Source: Micromonospora chersina (GTDB lineage: Bacteria; Actinomycetota; Actinomycetes; Mycobacteriales; Micromonosporaceae). Taken from it: 64,000 nucleotides of DNA. The stretch spans positions 5,580,001 to 5,644,000 of the forward strand of contig NZ_FMIB01000002.1 in NCBI RefSeq assembly GCF_900091475.1, in the 5' to 3' direction. Shown piece by piece: positions 37,957 through 45,657 of the stretch. How positions within the stretch are numbered: the stretch's first letter is position 1; the number at the start of each line of letters is the position of its first letter. The notes beneath the pieces are model-generated. The model had not been told where the DNA came from. It was given only the letters and a program-made list of their open reading frames with translations, and ran no database searches. A program made the position numbers and the translations under genes.

Positions 37957-37976
37957 GGCGCCGGAGCTCCGGCGCC
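37957..37976. promoter_or_regulatory. 20-bp perfect palindrome upstream of the nitroreductase gene
   Basis: GGCGCCGGAGCTCCGGCGCC reads the same on both strands. It ends 24 bp before the GTG start at 38001 in the pepN/nitroreductase divergent region, a good place for an operator or an RNA hairpin. Confidence 0.4.
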
Positions 37977-38000
37977 GTGGAGTCGTGAAGGGATGACACC

Positions 38001-38624
38001 GTGACCGAACGTGTCGCCGTGGACATGTGGTTCGACCCGCTGTGCCCGTGGGCGTGGATCACCTCCCGTTGGCTGCTGGAGGTCGAGCAGGTCCGGGACG
38101 TGGACATCCGGTTCCACGTGATGAGCCTCTCGGTGCTCAACGAGGGCCGGGACCTGCCGGAGCAGTACCAGGATCTGATGAAGAAGGGCTGGGGCCCGGT
38201 GCGGGTCTGCATCGCCGTGGAGCAGGCGCACGGCGGGGAGGTGCTGGGGAAGCTCTACACCGCGATGGGCACCCGGATCCACCTCGGCAAGGAGGAACTG
38301 GGCCGGGACATGCTGGCCGGCGCGCTCACCGACGTCGGCCTGGACCCGGCGCTCGCCGACGCCGCCGAGTCGACCGAGTACGACGAGGCGCTGCGGGCCA
38401 GCCACGAGGCGGGCATGCGGCCGGTCGGCACCGACGTGGGCACACCGGTGATCCACGCACCGGGCCCGGACGGCGGGCAGGTCGCCTTCTTCGGCCCGGT
38501 GATCACCCCGGCGCCGAAGGGCGAGGCGGCCGGCCGGCTCTGGGACGGCGTCCTGCTGGTGGCCGGCACCCCGGGCTTCTACGAGCTGAAGCGCAGCCGC
38601 GAGGTCGGCCCGGTCTTCGACTGA
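38001..38624 (+). CDS. DsbA-family thioredoxin-fold oxidoreductase (mycothiol-dependent nitroreductase, Rv2466c-like)
   Basis: 207 residues, thioredoxin fold with a large helical insertion. N-terminal MWFDPLCPWAWITSRWLLEVE is the active site: Cys15 is present but the second cysteine of CxxC is Ala18. The rest follows Rv2466c closely (VMSLSVLNEGRDLPEQYQ, GWGPVRVCIAVEQAHG, VGTDVGTPVIHA, LKRSREVGPVFD). The mycobacterial enzyme reduces targets with mycothiol and has CPWC. A single cysteine would favour a monothiol mechanism. Divergent from pepN, the same pairing as Rv2466c/Rv2467. Confidence 0.9.
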   Translation: MTERVAVDMWFDPLCPWAWITSRWLLEVEQVRDVDIRFHVMSLSVLNEGRDLPEQYQDLMKKGWGPVRVCIAVEQAHGGEVLGKLYTAMGTRIHLGKEELGRDMLAGALTDVGLDPALADAAESTEYDEALRASHEAGMRPVGTDVGTPVIHAPGPDGGQVAFFGPVITPAPKGEAAGRLWDGVLLVAGTPGFYELKRSREVGPVFD

Positions 38625-38634
38625 GCCGCGCCGG

Positions 38635-38680
38635 ACGAGCCCCGCGCCGCCCCGTCACCGGGCCGGTGCGGGGCTCGTTT
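38635..38680 (+). terminator. terminator after the nitroreductase gene
   Basis: ACGAGCCCCGC (38635-38645) pairs with 38668-38678 and is followed by TTT; the loop contains a smaller hairpin. Begins 10 bases after the stop. Confidence 0.75.
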
Positions 38681-38744
38681 CACCGGGTGTCCCAGCCGGC
38701 GGCCCGTCCGGGGCCGCAGCCCGGCAGCTCCTGGAGGCGTTCCC

Positions 38745-39104
38745 ATGGGTAAGCACCGCCGCCTGTCCGCCGACGCGCCGGAGACGGCGACCGAGGACTC
38801 CGGCGCGACGTACTGGTCGGTGGCCGAGGGCGACTGGCCGGCGGTCCCGGCGGAGATGGCCGGCCTGCTGGCTCCGCCGATCGTGGTCGGTGTGGCCCGG
38901 GTGGTGGCCACCTCACGGATGACCCCGCCCGCCGACGCGGGCCTGCCGGCCCGCACCCCGGGCACGGTCCGCACCAGCGCCGCGGCGGGCCGCCCGGCCC
39001 CGGCCGGGGCGACGACGGTGCGGCTCACCGCCTCCGGCGGCTCCCGGCCGGCCGCCCCGACGCCGGGCGGGAGCGCGGCCCCCGGCCGGCACCGCACCGG
39101 CTGA
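38745..39104 (+). CDS. hypothetical protein, low complexity
   Basis: 119 residues with a good GGAGG site eight bases before the ATG. MGKHRRLSADAPETATEDSG looks like a charged N-terminus, followed by a short conserved-looking YWSVAEGDWPAVPAEMAGLL and a weakly hydrophobic PPIVVGVARVV. From residue 60 on it is Pro/Ala/Gly/Thr-rich and probably disordered. I do not recognise it. It could be a lineage-specific gene or a chance frame in GC-rich DNA, and the ribosome site favours the former. Confidence 0.5.
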   Translation: MGKHRRLSADAPETATEDSGATYWSVAEGDWPAVPAEMAGLLAPPIVVGVARVVATSRMTPPADAGLPARTPGTVRTSAAAGRPAPAGATTVRLTASGGSRPAAPTPGGSAAPGRHRTG

Positions 39105-39183
39105 ACCGCGTCCCCTTTCATCTGGTGGACGGCGTGCGGGTCCGGCACCGGCGCTCCGGACGGCGCGGGTAGCGTCAGCGGGC

Positions 39184-40383
39184 ATGACGGTCGTGCATCC
39201 GATCGCCCGGGCCTGGATCACCACTGGCGGCACCGGCGCGCAGAACTACGACGAGTTCGCCGACGACGCGGAGATCACCGCCATCGTCGAGGCGAATCCG
39301 CACAGCGCCCTGGGCATCGAGATGCCCCACCGGGCGCCGGGGAGCCTCGGGAGGTCCTTCCTCGACGCGCTCCCCGACGCGGTGGCCCGCCTCGCCGAGG
39401 CGAAGGCGGACGGCAGCTACACCCCGGCCGAGCAGGTCGTGGTCCTCTACCGGATCAGCGCGCCGGGCGAGGAGAGCGCGTACGGGCTGTTCGCCATGGT
39501 CGACACCGACCAGATCTCCACCCGCGCCGACGAGCCCGGCCTGGTGATCCGCAACGAGGACGTGTTCATCGCGAAGGTGCGGGAGCGCGTCGCCCTGGCC
39601 GAGGCGCTCGGGCACCTGCTCTCACCCGTACTCCTGCTCCAGACCGGGCGCGGCGACGAACTGCACGCCGCGCTCGCGGCGGCGACCGAGTCGGCCGGCG
39701 CGCCCGCCGCCACCGACGTGGATCAGGCCGGCCGCACGCACGCCATCTGGCTGCTCGGCCCGGGCCCGGCGCAGGACGAGCTGACCGCCCTGGCGGGCGG
39801 CGGCGAGCTGGTGGTCGCCGACGGCAACCACCGCAGCCTGGCCGCGCAGACCGGCGGCTTCCCCCGCTTCCTGTCGGTGATCACCACGCCGGCGTCGGTC
39901 GCCATCCAGCCCTACAACCGGCTGGTCAGCGAGCTGACCACCACCCCCGACGAGCTGCTCGACCGGCTCCGCGCCGCCGGCGCGGAGATCACCCCGGTCG
40001 CCGGCCCGGTCGGCGTCCCGGCGACCGGCGGCACCGTGCACCTCCACCTCGCCGGCCAGGGGTACGCGGTGCGCCTGCCGCACGTCGGCGGCGACCGGCT
40101 GGAGAACCTCGACCACGCGCTCGTCGAGCGGCTGCTGCTGCGCGACGCCCTCGGCCTCGACCCGGGCGACAAGCGGATCACCTACGTGGGCGGCGACTAC
40201 CCGGCGAACTGGCTCACCGGCGAGGTCGACGCGGGCCGGGCCGAGCTGGCCGTCCTCGTCGCCCCGGTGACCGTGGACGACTTCGTCGCGGTGAACCTGG
40301 CCCGGGAGAAGATGCCCCGCAAGAGCACCTGGTTCACCCCGAAGGCGCGGGCCGGCCTGGTCGTGGCCGAACTTCCCCGCTGA
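39184..40383 (+). CDS. DUF1015 family protein
   Basis: 399 residues. DUF1015 marks are HSALGIEMPHRAPG near the front, the central GGELVVADGNHRSLAAQTGG (ADGxHR motif) and the C-terminal MPRKSTWFTPKARAGLV. This is a soluble, widespread bacterial family, annotated in some genomes as HTH-associated or SerB-cluster protein. The chemistry has not been established as far as I know. It sits between the nitroreductase and rpiB genes. Confidence 0.88.
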   Translation: MTVVHPIARAWITTGGTGAQNYDEFADDAEITAIVEANPHSALGIEMPHRAPGSLGRSFLDALPDAVARLAEAKADGSYTPAEQVVVLYRISAPGEESAYGLFAMVDTDQISTRADEPGLVIRNEDVFIAKVRERVALAEALGHLLSPVLLLQTGRGDELHAALAAATESAGAPAATDVDQAGRTHAIWLLGPGPAQDELTALAGGGELVVADGNHRSLAAQTGGFPRFLSVITTPASVAIQPYNRLVSELTTTPDELLDRLRAAGAEITPVAGPVGVPATGGTVHLHLAGQGYAVRLPHVGGDRLENLDHALVERLLLRDALGLDPGDKRITYVGGDYPANWLTGEVDAGRAELAVLVAPVTVDDFVAVNLAREKMPRKSTWFTPKARAGLVVAELPR

Positions 40384-40456
40384 CGCGTGTGACGAATCCG
40401 CCTCCGTGCCGCCGCCCGCGCGCCGGCACGGGGGCGGGCCTGTCAGACTGCGCGGT

Positions 40457-40927
40457 ATGCGCGTCTACCTGGGATCCGATCACGCCGGTTTCGAGCTGAA
40501 GGTGCACCTCGCCAACCACCTGGCCAAGCAGGGGTACGAGGTGGTCGACGTCGGCCCGCACGCCTTCGACCCGGACGACGACTACCCGGCGTTCTGCCTG
40601 CACACCGGGCAGCGCGTGGTCGACGACCAGGGCAGCCTCGGTGTCGTCATCGGCGGCTCCGGCAACGGCGAGCAGATCGCCGCCAACAAGATCGCCGGGG
40701 TCCGGGCGGCCCTCGCCTGGAACATCGACACCGCCCAGCTGGCCCGCGAGCACAACGACGCCAACATCGTCGCGATCGGCGGCCGGCAGCACACCCTGGA
40801 CGAGGCGACCGCCCTGGTCGAGGCGTTCCTCACCACCCCGTTCTCCGGCAACCCCCGGCACGCCCGGCGGATCGCCCAGGTCGCCGACTACGAGCAGAGC
40901 CGCCGGCTTCCCGACCTGCCCGCCTGA
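40457..40927 (+). CDS. rpiB: ribose-5-phosphate isomerase B
   Basis: 156 residues. LGSDHAGFELKVHLANHL, GVVIGGSGNGEQIAANKIAGVRAALAWN and REHNDANIVAIGGRQH are RpiB/LacAB signatures. Like the M. tuberculosis enzyme it has Glu (NGEQIAANK) where the E. coli type has the catalytic cysteine, so it belongs to the actinobacterial subclass that uses glutamate as base. Interconverts ribose-5-phosphate and ribulose-5-phosphate in the pentose phosphate pathway. Start ATG 40457. Confidence 0.95.
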   Translation: MRVYLGSDHAGFELKVHLANHLAKQGYEVVDVGPHAFDPDDDYPAFCLHTGQRVVDDQGSLGVVIGGSGNGEQIAANKIAGVRAALAWNIDTAQLAREHNDANIVAIGGRQHTLDEATALVEAFLTTPFSGNPRHARRIAQVADYEQSRRLPDLPA

Positions 40928-40965
40928 CCCGTCGCTGGCGGGCGCGCCCGCGCGGGTCGCGCCCG

Positions 40966-41343
40966 TCACCGCCCGGTGCGGGGCAGCTCCTCCCGGGGCA
41001 CCCAGTTGCGGCGGACGATCACCACCCGGGCCTCGGCCTCGGCCAGGTCCTCGTCGGTCGGGCGGGCGGCGTCCCGCGCCCGCAGCGCGGCGGTCACGCT
41101 CACCTGCGACGAGCCGGAGCCCACCAGGCCGCGCAGCCCCCGCTCGCCCTCGTCGGCGGGCGGCCCCGGACGCCGGCCCCGCGGCTCCTGCTCCGGCTCG
41201 GCGCGTCTGGCGCCGCCGCGCGGCGGCCGGGGGGCCACGTCGTCGTGCACCGCGGCCGTGCTCGCGCTCGGGCCGTCGGTGTCCGGTGTCCCGCCGTCGC
41301 CGTGGTGCCGCAGCCGTCGCCGCCGGCGCTCCGCATCACCCAT
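40966..41343 (-). CDS. conserved hypothetical protein, disordered N-terminus
   Basis: 125 residues from ATG 41343. The first 80 are Arg/Gly/Pro-rich (MGDAERRRRRLRHHGDGG). The C-terminal 45 are the ordered part: RGLVGSGSSQVSVTAALRARDAARPT then EADLAE-type acidic helix and EARVVIVRRNWVPREEL. I recall this tail in short actinobacterial proteins next to GNAT genes but no function. Convergent with rpiB, with 38 bp between the stops. The same frame extends to 41520 without support. Confidence 0.65.
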   Translation of the reverse strand: MGDAERRRRRLRHHGDGGTPDTDGPSASTAAVHDDVAPRPPRGGARRAEPEQEPRGRRPGPPADEGERGLRGLVGSGSSQVSVTAALRARDAARPTDEDLAEAEARVVIVRRNWVPREELPRTGR

Positions 41344-41380
41344 CACCCGACCGTACCGGGCGCGGGAGGCGGCGGGGGAG

Positions 41381-42601
41381 TCAGAAGACCTCCATGGGCG
41401 CCGGGGCGCGGTGCCAGCCGAAGGCCGGGGCCGCCGCCGCCACCGTCCCGGGGACCAGCTCCCGGACCCGCCCGGCGGCGGTGAGCGCGGCCAGGCCGGC
41501 GCCGCCCAGGTAGAGCTCACCGAGGGCGCGGACGTCGCAGGCCAGCCCGGCGGGCGCCGTGGTGGCCGCGCACTCCGCCCCCGACGGGCCGCCGACCAGC
41601 CGCCACCGGCCGCCGTTCTCGGGCAGCAGGTCGTCGGTGACCTCGACCACCACGTCGACGTCCGTGGCGTACCGGCGGGCGGCCAGCGCGGCGGGCACGT
41701 CCACGACGCGTACCCAGAGGGCGTCGGCGAGCTGGGCGCCGAGCTGCCGCGGCTCGTCCACCAGCCGGAACAGCGGTTCGTCCACGGCGGCGGCGGAGAA
41801 GGACACCCGGCGGGTCAGGTCGATCGAGAGCAGCAGCCGCCACAGCGCCAGGTAGGCCTCCGGCCGGGCCGCCACCACCTCGCCCACCTGGACCTCGGCC
41901 CGTGGCCCGGTGCCGGCCCAGTCCTCCTTCGTCCGGTAGAGCGCGTACCCGTCCAGGCCGTCCGGCCCCTCGTGCAGCAGCACCCGGCGCTCGGTGGCGC
42001 CGCCGCGCAGCCCCTTCACGTCGGCGAGGACGTAGTCCCACCAGGGCTCGCTCCGGTGCGACCAGCCGGGGCGGTCGGCGCGCGCCCGCTCGTACAGCCG
42101 GGCCAGCTCGGCCCGGTGCGGCGCCGGTCGGTCGAGGCGGAGGGTGCCCTCGGCGGGCGTCGGGTCCGGCAGGCGCAGCCCGAGGGTGTCGCCGGCCAGC
42201 ACGAACCGCTGCGCGGCCAGGCCGTAGCCGAACCGGGGATAGATCCGGCCCTCGCTGGCCCAGAGGACCGCGAGCGGCTCCCGGCCGGCGTCGCGGACCT
42301 CGCGGAGCTGCCGGCGCATCAGCCCGGTGAGCAGCCCGCGCCGGCGGTGCGTCGGGGCGACCGAGACCATTGTCACGTGCGCGGCCGGCACGCTGGCCCC
42401 GGGCACGGCCAGGTTGCGGGTGAACGCCGCGGCGTGCGCCACGGCGGTCGCGCCGTCGCGGACCAGCAGCGCCCGGTCCGGTTCGAAGATCCCGCGCTCG
42501 ATCTTCAGCAGGTCGGGGTCGACGTCGCCGTGGAAGGCGAGCGCCAGCAACTCGGCGATCTCGTCGAAGTCCTCGGCCCGGGGCACCAGCGCGTCCGTCA
42601 T
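41381..42601 (-). CDS. Eis-like GNAT N-acetyltransferase
   Basis: 406 residues with the three-part Eis layout: a GNAT domain (about 1-150) with VTMVSVAPTHRRRGLLTGLMRRQL as the acetyl-CoA loop (RRRGLL) and YPRFGYGLA, a second GNAT-like domain (about 150-290) and a sterol-carrier-protein-like domain ending in APAPMEVF, whose free C-terminal carboxylate serves as catalytic base in Eis. Eis proteins acetylate aminoglycosides, polyamines or lysines at several positions. Whether this one gives drug resistance cannot be told from sequence. Confidence 0.92.
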   Translation of the reverse strand: MTDALVPRAEDFDEIAELLALAFHGDVDPDLLKIERGIFEPDRALLVRDGATAVAHAAAFTRNLAVPGASVPAAHVTMVSVAPTHRRRGLLTGLMRRQLREVRDAGREPLAVLWASEGRIYPRFGYGLAAQRFVLAGDTLGLRLPDPTPAEGTLRLDRPAPHRAELARLYERARADRPGWSHRSEPWWDYVLADVKGLRGGATERRVLLHEGPDGLDGYALYRTKEDWAGTGPRAEVQVGEVVAARPEAYLALWRLLLSIDLTRRVSFSAAAVDEPLFRLVDEPRQLGAQLADALWVRVVDVPAALAARRYATDVDVVVEVTDDLLPENGGRWRLVGGPSGAECAATTAPAGLACDVRALGELYLGGAGLAALTAAGRVRELVPGTVAAAAPAFGWHRAPAPMEVF

Positions 42602-42700
42602 CGGATGTGTCTAACCCATCACGTTCGGGGTCGGCACCCTATTTGCCGGCTCGCTACCCTCGGAACCGTGGCCGGCGTGGGTCGAGGGGGAGGACACGAG

Positions 42701-43231
42701 ATGGCGGACCAGACACAGCCGTGGGCCGAGCGGACGGTCGAGGTGCCGCCGCAGCCCGGCGTGGTGCCCCCGCAGCGGGACGCGTTCCGGCGCGGGGTGG
42801 CGGCGGTCGGCCAGCCGCGTACGCCCCGGACCGAGCAGTTCCCCGCGGTCGACCCCGGCGACTGGACGGGTGATTCGTCGCCCCGGCGACCCATGGGCTG
42901 GCACCTCGCCCAGCTCCGCCGGGGCGGGGAGTGGAGCGCGGCCGGCGCCCTGTTCGCCTTCGTGTGCTGGGGCATCTGGGCGATCTCCGGCCGGGGCGAC
43001 CTGGCCGCCCCGCTGCTCACCTTCGTTCTCAGCCTGCTCACCGCCGTCGGCCTGTTCGCCCTGGCCCGCCTCCTCGGCCGGCTCGTCCTGGAGCGGCAGC
43101 TCGGCCGGGTGCGGCGCAGCGCCCGCGGTGCGCACCTGGTGACGGCGCTCTTCCTGGCCGGCGTGGGAGTGGCCTACCTCCAGCAGACCGAGTGGGTGGT
43201 CTCCGCCTGGAACTGGGTGACCGGCAACTGA
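42701..43231 (+). CDS. membrane protein of unknown function
   Basis: 176 residues, start ATG 42701 after GGGGGAGG. A soluble Pro-rich N-terminal 75 residues are followed by three hydrophobic segments: ALFAFVCWGIWAI, LLTFVLSLLTAVGLFALARLLG and a last HLVTALFLAGVGVAYLQQ. The Trp-rich tail (TEWVVSAWNWVTGN) lies at the membrane surface. No family recognised. Divergent from the Eis-like gene. A perfect 13-bp stem terminator follows. Confidence 0.75.
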   Translation: MADQTQPWAERTVEVPPQPGVVPPQRDAFRRGVAAVGQPRTPRTEQFPAVDPGDWTGDSSPRRPMGWHLAQLRRGGEWSAAGALFAFVCWGIWAISGRGDLAAPLLTFVLSLLTAVGLFALARLLGRLVLERQLGRVRRSARGAHLVTALFLAGVGVAYLQQTEWVVSAWNWVTGN

Positions 43232-43241
43232 CACCGTGGCC

Positions 43242-43272
43242 GCGGGCGGGCGGCCCCCCGCCGCCCGCCCGC
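43242..43272 (+). terminator. terminator after the membrane protein gene
   Basis: GCGGGCGGGCGGC (43242-43254) pairs perfectly with 43260-43272 around CCCCC. It lies between the convergent stops at 43231 and 43377. Confidence 0.8.
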
Positions 43273-43376
43273 GTGCCCGGTCGCGGTACGCCGCGACGCC
43301 GGTCGTCACTCCACCAGGACGGCGCTCGCATTACCCGGCCGGACGCGGTTCATCCGTCGCCCGGTGGGCTGAGCGG

Positions 43377-43631
43377 TCACTGGCCCTCGGCGTCGGCCTT
43401 CGGGGAGGCCACCCGTGCCGCCGGGTCCTCGACGCCCGGCTCGCCGCCGCCCGGCGCCACCATCCCGTCGTAGTTGTAGACGACGCCACCCTCGCCGTGC
43501 TGCTGCGTGGTCCGGATGTAGCGGTGGATCATGCCGTCGATCTCGATCTCCAACAGGGCCTGGTCACCCGCGTCCTGGCTGCTGCCGTCCCGGGGACCGC
43601 CCACCAGGTACGCCTTCGTGTTCGTCTCCAT
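43377..43631 (-). CDS. small conserved hypothetical protein
   Basis: 84 residues from ATG 43631. METNTKAYLVGGPRDG, then LLEIEIDGMIHRYIRTTQQHGEGGVVYNYDG, then an acidic Pro/Gly-rich tail. AYLVGGPRDG and HRYIRTT occur, as I recall, in short actinobacterial hypotheticals. No membrane or signal segment. The longer frame to 44030 runs into the ligase gene on the other strand and is a shadow. Confidence 0.65.
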   Translation of the reverse strand: METNTKAYLVGGPRDGSSQDAGDQALLEIEIDGMIHRYIRTTQQHGEGGVVYNYDGMVAPGGGEPGVEDPAARVASPKADAEGQ

Positions 43632-43776
43632 GTGCCAGCCGTACCCCTGGCGGACCGGGCGGAAACGGTGACGTCCACCGGCGGGGTCGGGCCGTTCACC
43701 GAGCCGGGGCGTGCTTCCGGCGCACCCGACCCGGTGAGCCGTTGCGCCGGCCCGGGGCTGCGGCCAGCATGACGGG

Positions 43777-45657
43777 ATGGGCGCGTATCGATCAGCGTAC
43801 GAGCGGAGCATCGCCGACCCGGCCGGCTTCTGGCGGGAGGCCGCCGCGGACCTCGACTGGCACCGGGCGCCGGAGCGGATCCTCGACGACAGCGGCGCCC
43901 CGCTGTACCGCTGGTTCCCCGACGGTGTGCTGAACACCTGCCACAACGCGCTCGACCGGCACGTGGCGGCCGGCCGGGGCGACCAGCCCGCCCTGATCCA
44001 CGACAGCCCGGTCACCGGCACGGTCCGCACCCTCAGCTACGCCGAACTGCTCGCCGAGACCGCCCGGTTCGCCGGAGCGCTGCGCCGGCTCGGCGTCGGC
44101 CGGGGCGACCGGGTGCTGCTCTACCTTGCCATGGTGCCGGAGGCGGTGATCGCCATGCTGGCCTGCGCCCGGATCGGCGCGGTGCACTCGGTGGTCTTCG
44201 GCGGCTTCGCCGCCCACGAGCTGGCCGTCCGCATCGACGACGCCCGGCCGGCCGTGGTCGTCGCCACCTCCTGCGGCATCGAGGTCGACCGGGTGGTGCC
44301 CTACCACCCGATCCTCGCCGCCGCGCTGGACGAGGCGTCCCACGCCCCGGCGCACTGCGTGATCGTGCAGCGCCCGCAGGAGCCCGCTCCGCTGCTTCCC
44401 GGCCGCGACCTGACCTGGGACGAGGTGATGGCCGACGCCGAGCCGGTGGAGTGCGTGCCGGTCGCCGCCACCGACCCGCTCTACATCCTCTACACCTCCG
44501 GCACCACGGGCCGGCCCAAGGGCGTGGTCCGGGACAACGGCGGGCACGCCGTGGCGCTGCGCTGGTCGATGCGGAACGTCTACGGCATCGAGCCGGGCGA
44601 CGTCTTCTGGGCCGCCTCCGACGTGGGCTGGGTGGTCGGCCACTCCTACATCGTCTACGCGCCGCTGCTCACCGGCGCGACCACCGTGCTCTACGAGGGC
44701 AAGCCGGTCGGCACCCCGGACGCCGGCGCGTTCTGGCGGGTGGTCGCCCAGCACCGGGTGGCCGCCCTGTTCACGGCGCCCACCGCGATCCGGGCGATCC
44801 GTCGGCAGGACCCGGACGGGTCGCTCCTGGCCGGCCACGACCTGAGCAGCCTGCGCACCCTCTTCCTGGCCGGCGAGCGGCTGGACCCGGACACCTGGGC
44901 GTGGGCGGGGGAGCGGCTCGGCGTACCCGTCGTGGACAACTGGTGGCAGACGGAGACCGGCTGGCCGGTGGCGGCCAACCCGCGCGGCCTGGAGCCGCTG
45001 CCGATCAAGCCCGGCTCCCCGTCGGTGCCCGTCCCCGGCTACGACGTCCGGGTGGTCGACGGCGGCGGCCGGGAGGTGCCGCCCGGCACCGACGGCTCGA
45101 TCGTGATCCGGCTGCCCCTGCCACCGGGCTGCCTGCCCACCCTCTGGGGCGACGACGAGCGCTTCGTCCGCTCCTACCTCGCCACCTTCCCCGGCTACTA
45201 CCTGACCGGCGACGGCGGCCGGTTCGACGACGACGGCTACCTCTACGTGATGGGCCGCACCGACGACGTGATCAACGTGGCCGGGCACCGCCTCTCGACC
45301 GGGGCGATGGAGGAGGTGCTGGCGACGCACCCGGCGGTCGCCGAGTGCGCGGTCATCGGCGTGGCCGACGCGCTCAAGGGCCAGGTGCCCAGCGGGTACG
45401 TGGTGCTCAAGGCCGGCGCCGACGCGGACCCGGACGCGCTCGCCGGTGAGCTCGTCGCCCTGGTCCGGCAGCGGATCGGGCCGGTGGCCGCGTTCCGCCG
45501 GGTGACAGTGGTGCCGGCGCTGCCCAAGACCCGCTCCGGCAAGATCCTGCGCCGGACCATGCGCGGACTGGTCGAGGGGCGGGACGAGCCGGTGCCGCCG
45601 ACCATCGAGGACCCGGCGGCGCTTGCCGTCTTCCGTGACCTCGGCGCTACTCCTTGA
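43777..45657 (+). CDS. propionate/acetate-CoA ligase (AMP-forming, PrpE-like)
   Basis: 626 residues, the length of PrpE/ACSS3 propionyl-CoA synthetases. N-terminal ACAS domain YERSIADPAGFWREAAADLDWHR, AMP-binding loop YILYTSGTTGRPKGVVRDNGGH, then WAASDVGWVVGHSYIVYAPLL, NWWQTETGWPVAANP, GYYLTGDGG, GRTDDVINVAGHRLSTGAMEE and the catalytic lysine in PKTRSGKILRR. VRDNGGH and KPVGTPDAGAFWRV are typical of the propionyl-CoA synthetase subgroup. It activates short-chain acids for central metabolism. Its last 11 bases overlap the end of the convergent Hsp70-like gene. Confidence 0.9.
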   Translation: MGAYRSAYERSIADPAGFWREAAADLDWHRAPERILDDSGAPLYRWFPDGVLNTCHNALDRHVAAGRGDQPALIHDSPVTGTVRTLSYAELLAETARFAGALRRLGVGRGDRVLLYLAMVPEAVIAMLACARIGAVHSVVFGGFAAHELAVRIDDARPAVVVATSCGIEVDRVVPYHPILAAALDEASHAPAHCVIVQRPQEPAPLLPGRDLTWDEVMADAEPVECVPVAATDPLYILYTSGTTGRPKGVVRDNGGHAVALRWSMRNVYGIEPGDVFWAASDVGWVVGHSYIVYAPLLTGATTVLYEGKPVGTPDAGAFWRVVAQHRVAALFTAPTAIRAIRRQDPDGSLLAGHDLSSLRTLFLAGERLDPDTWAWAGERLGVPVVDNWWQTETGWPVAANPRGLEPLPIKPGSPSVPVPGYDVRVVDGGGREVPPGTDGSIVIRLPLPPGCLPTLWGDDERFVRSYLATFPGYYLTGDGGRFDDDGYLYVMGRTDDVINVAGHRLSTGAMEEVLATHPAVAECAVIGVADALKGQVPSGYVVLKAGADADPDALAGELVALVRQRIGPVAAFRRVTVVPALPKTRSGKILRRTMRGLVEGRDEPVPPTIEDPAALAVFRDLGATP

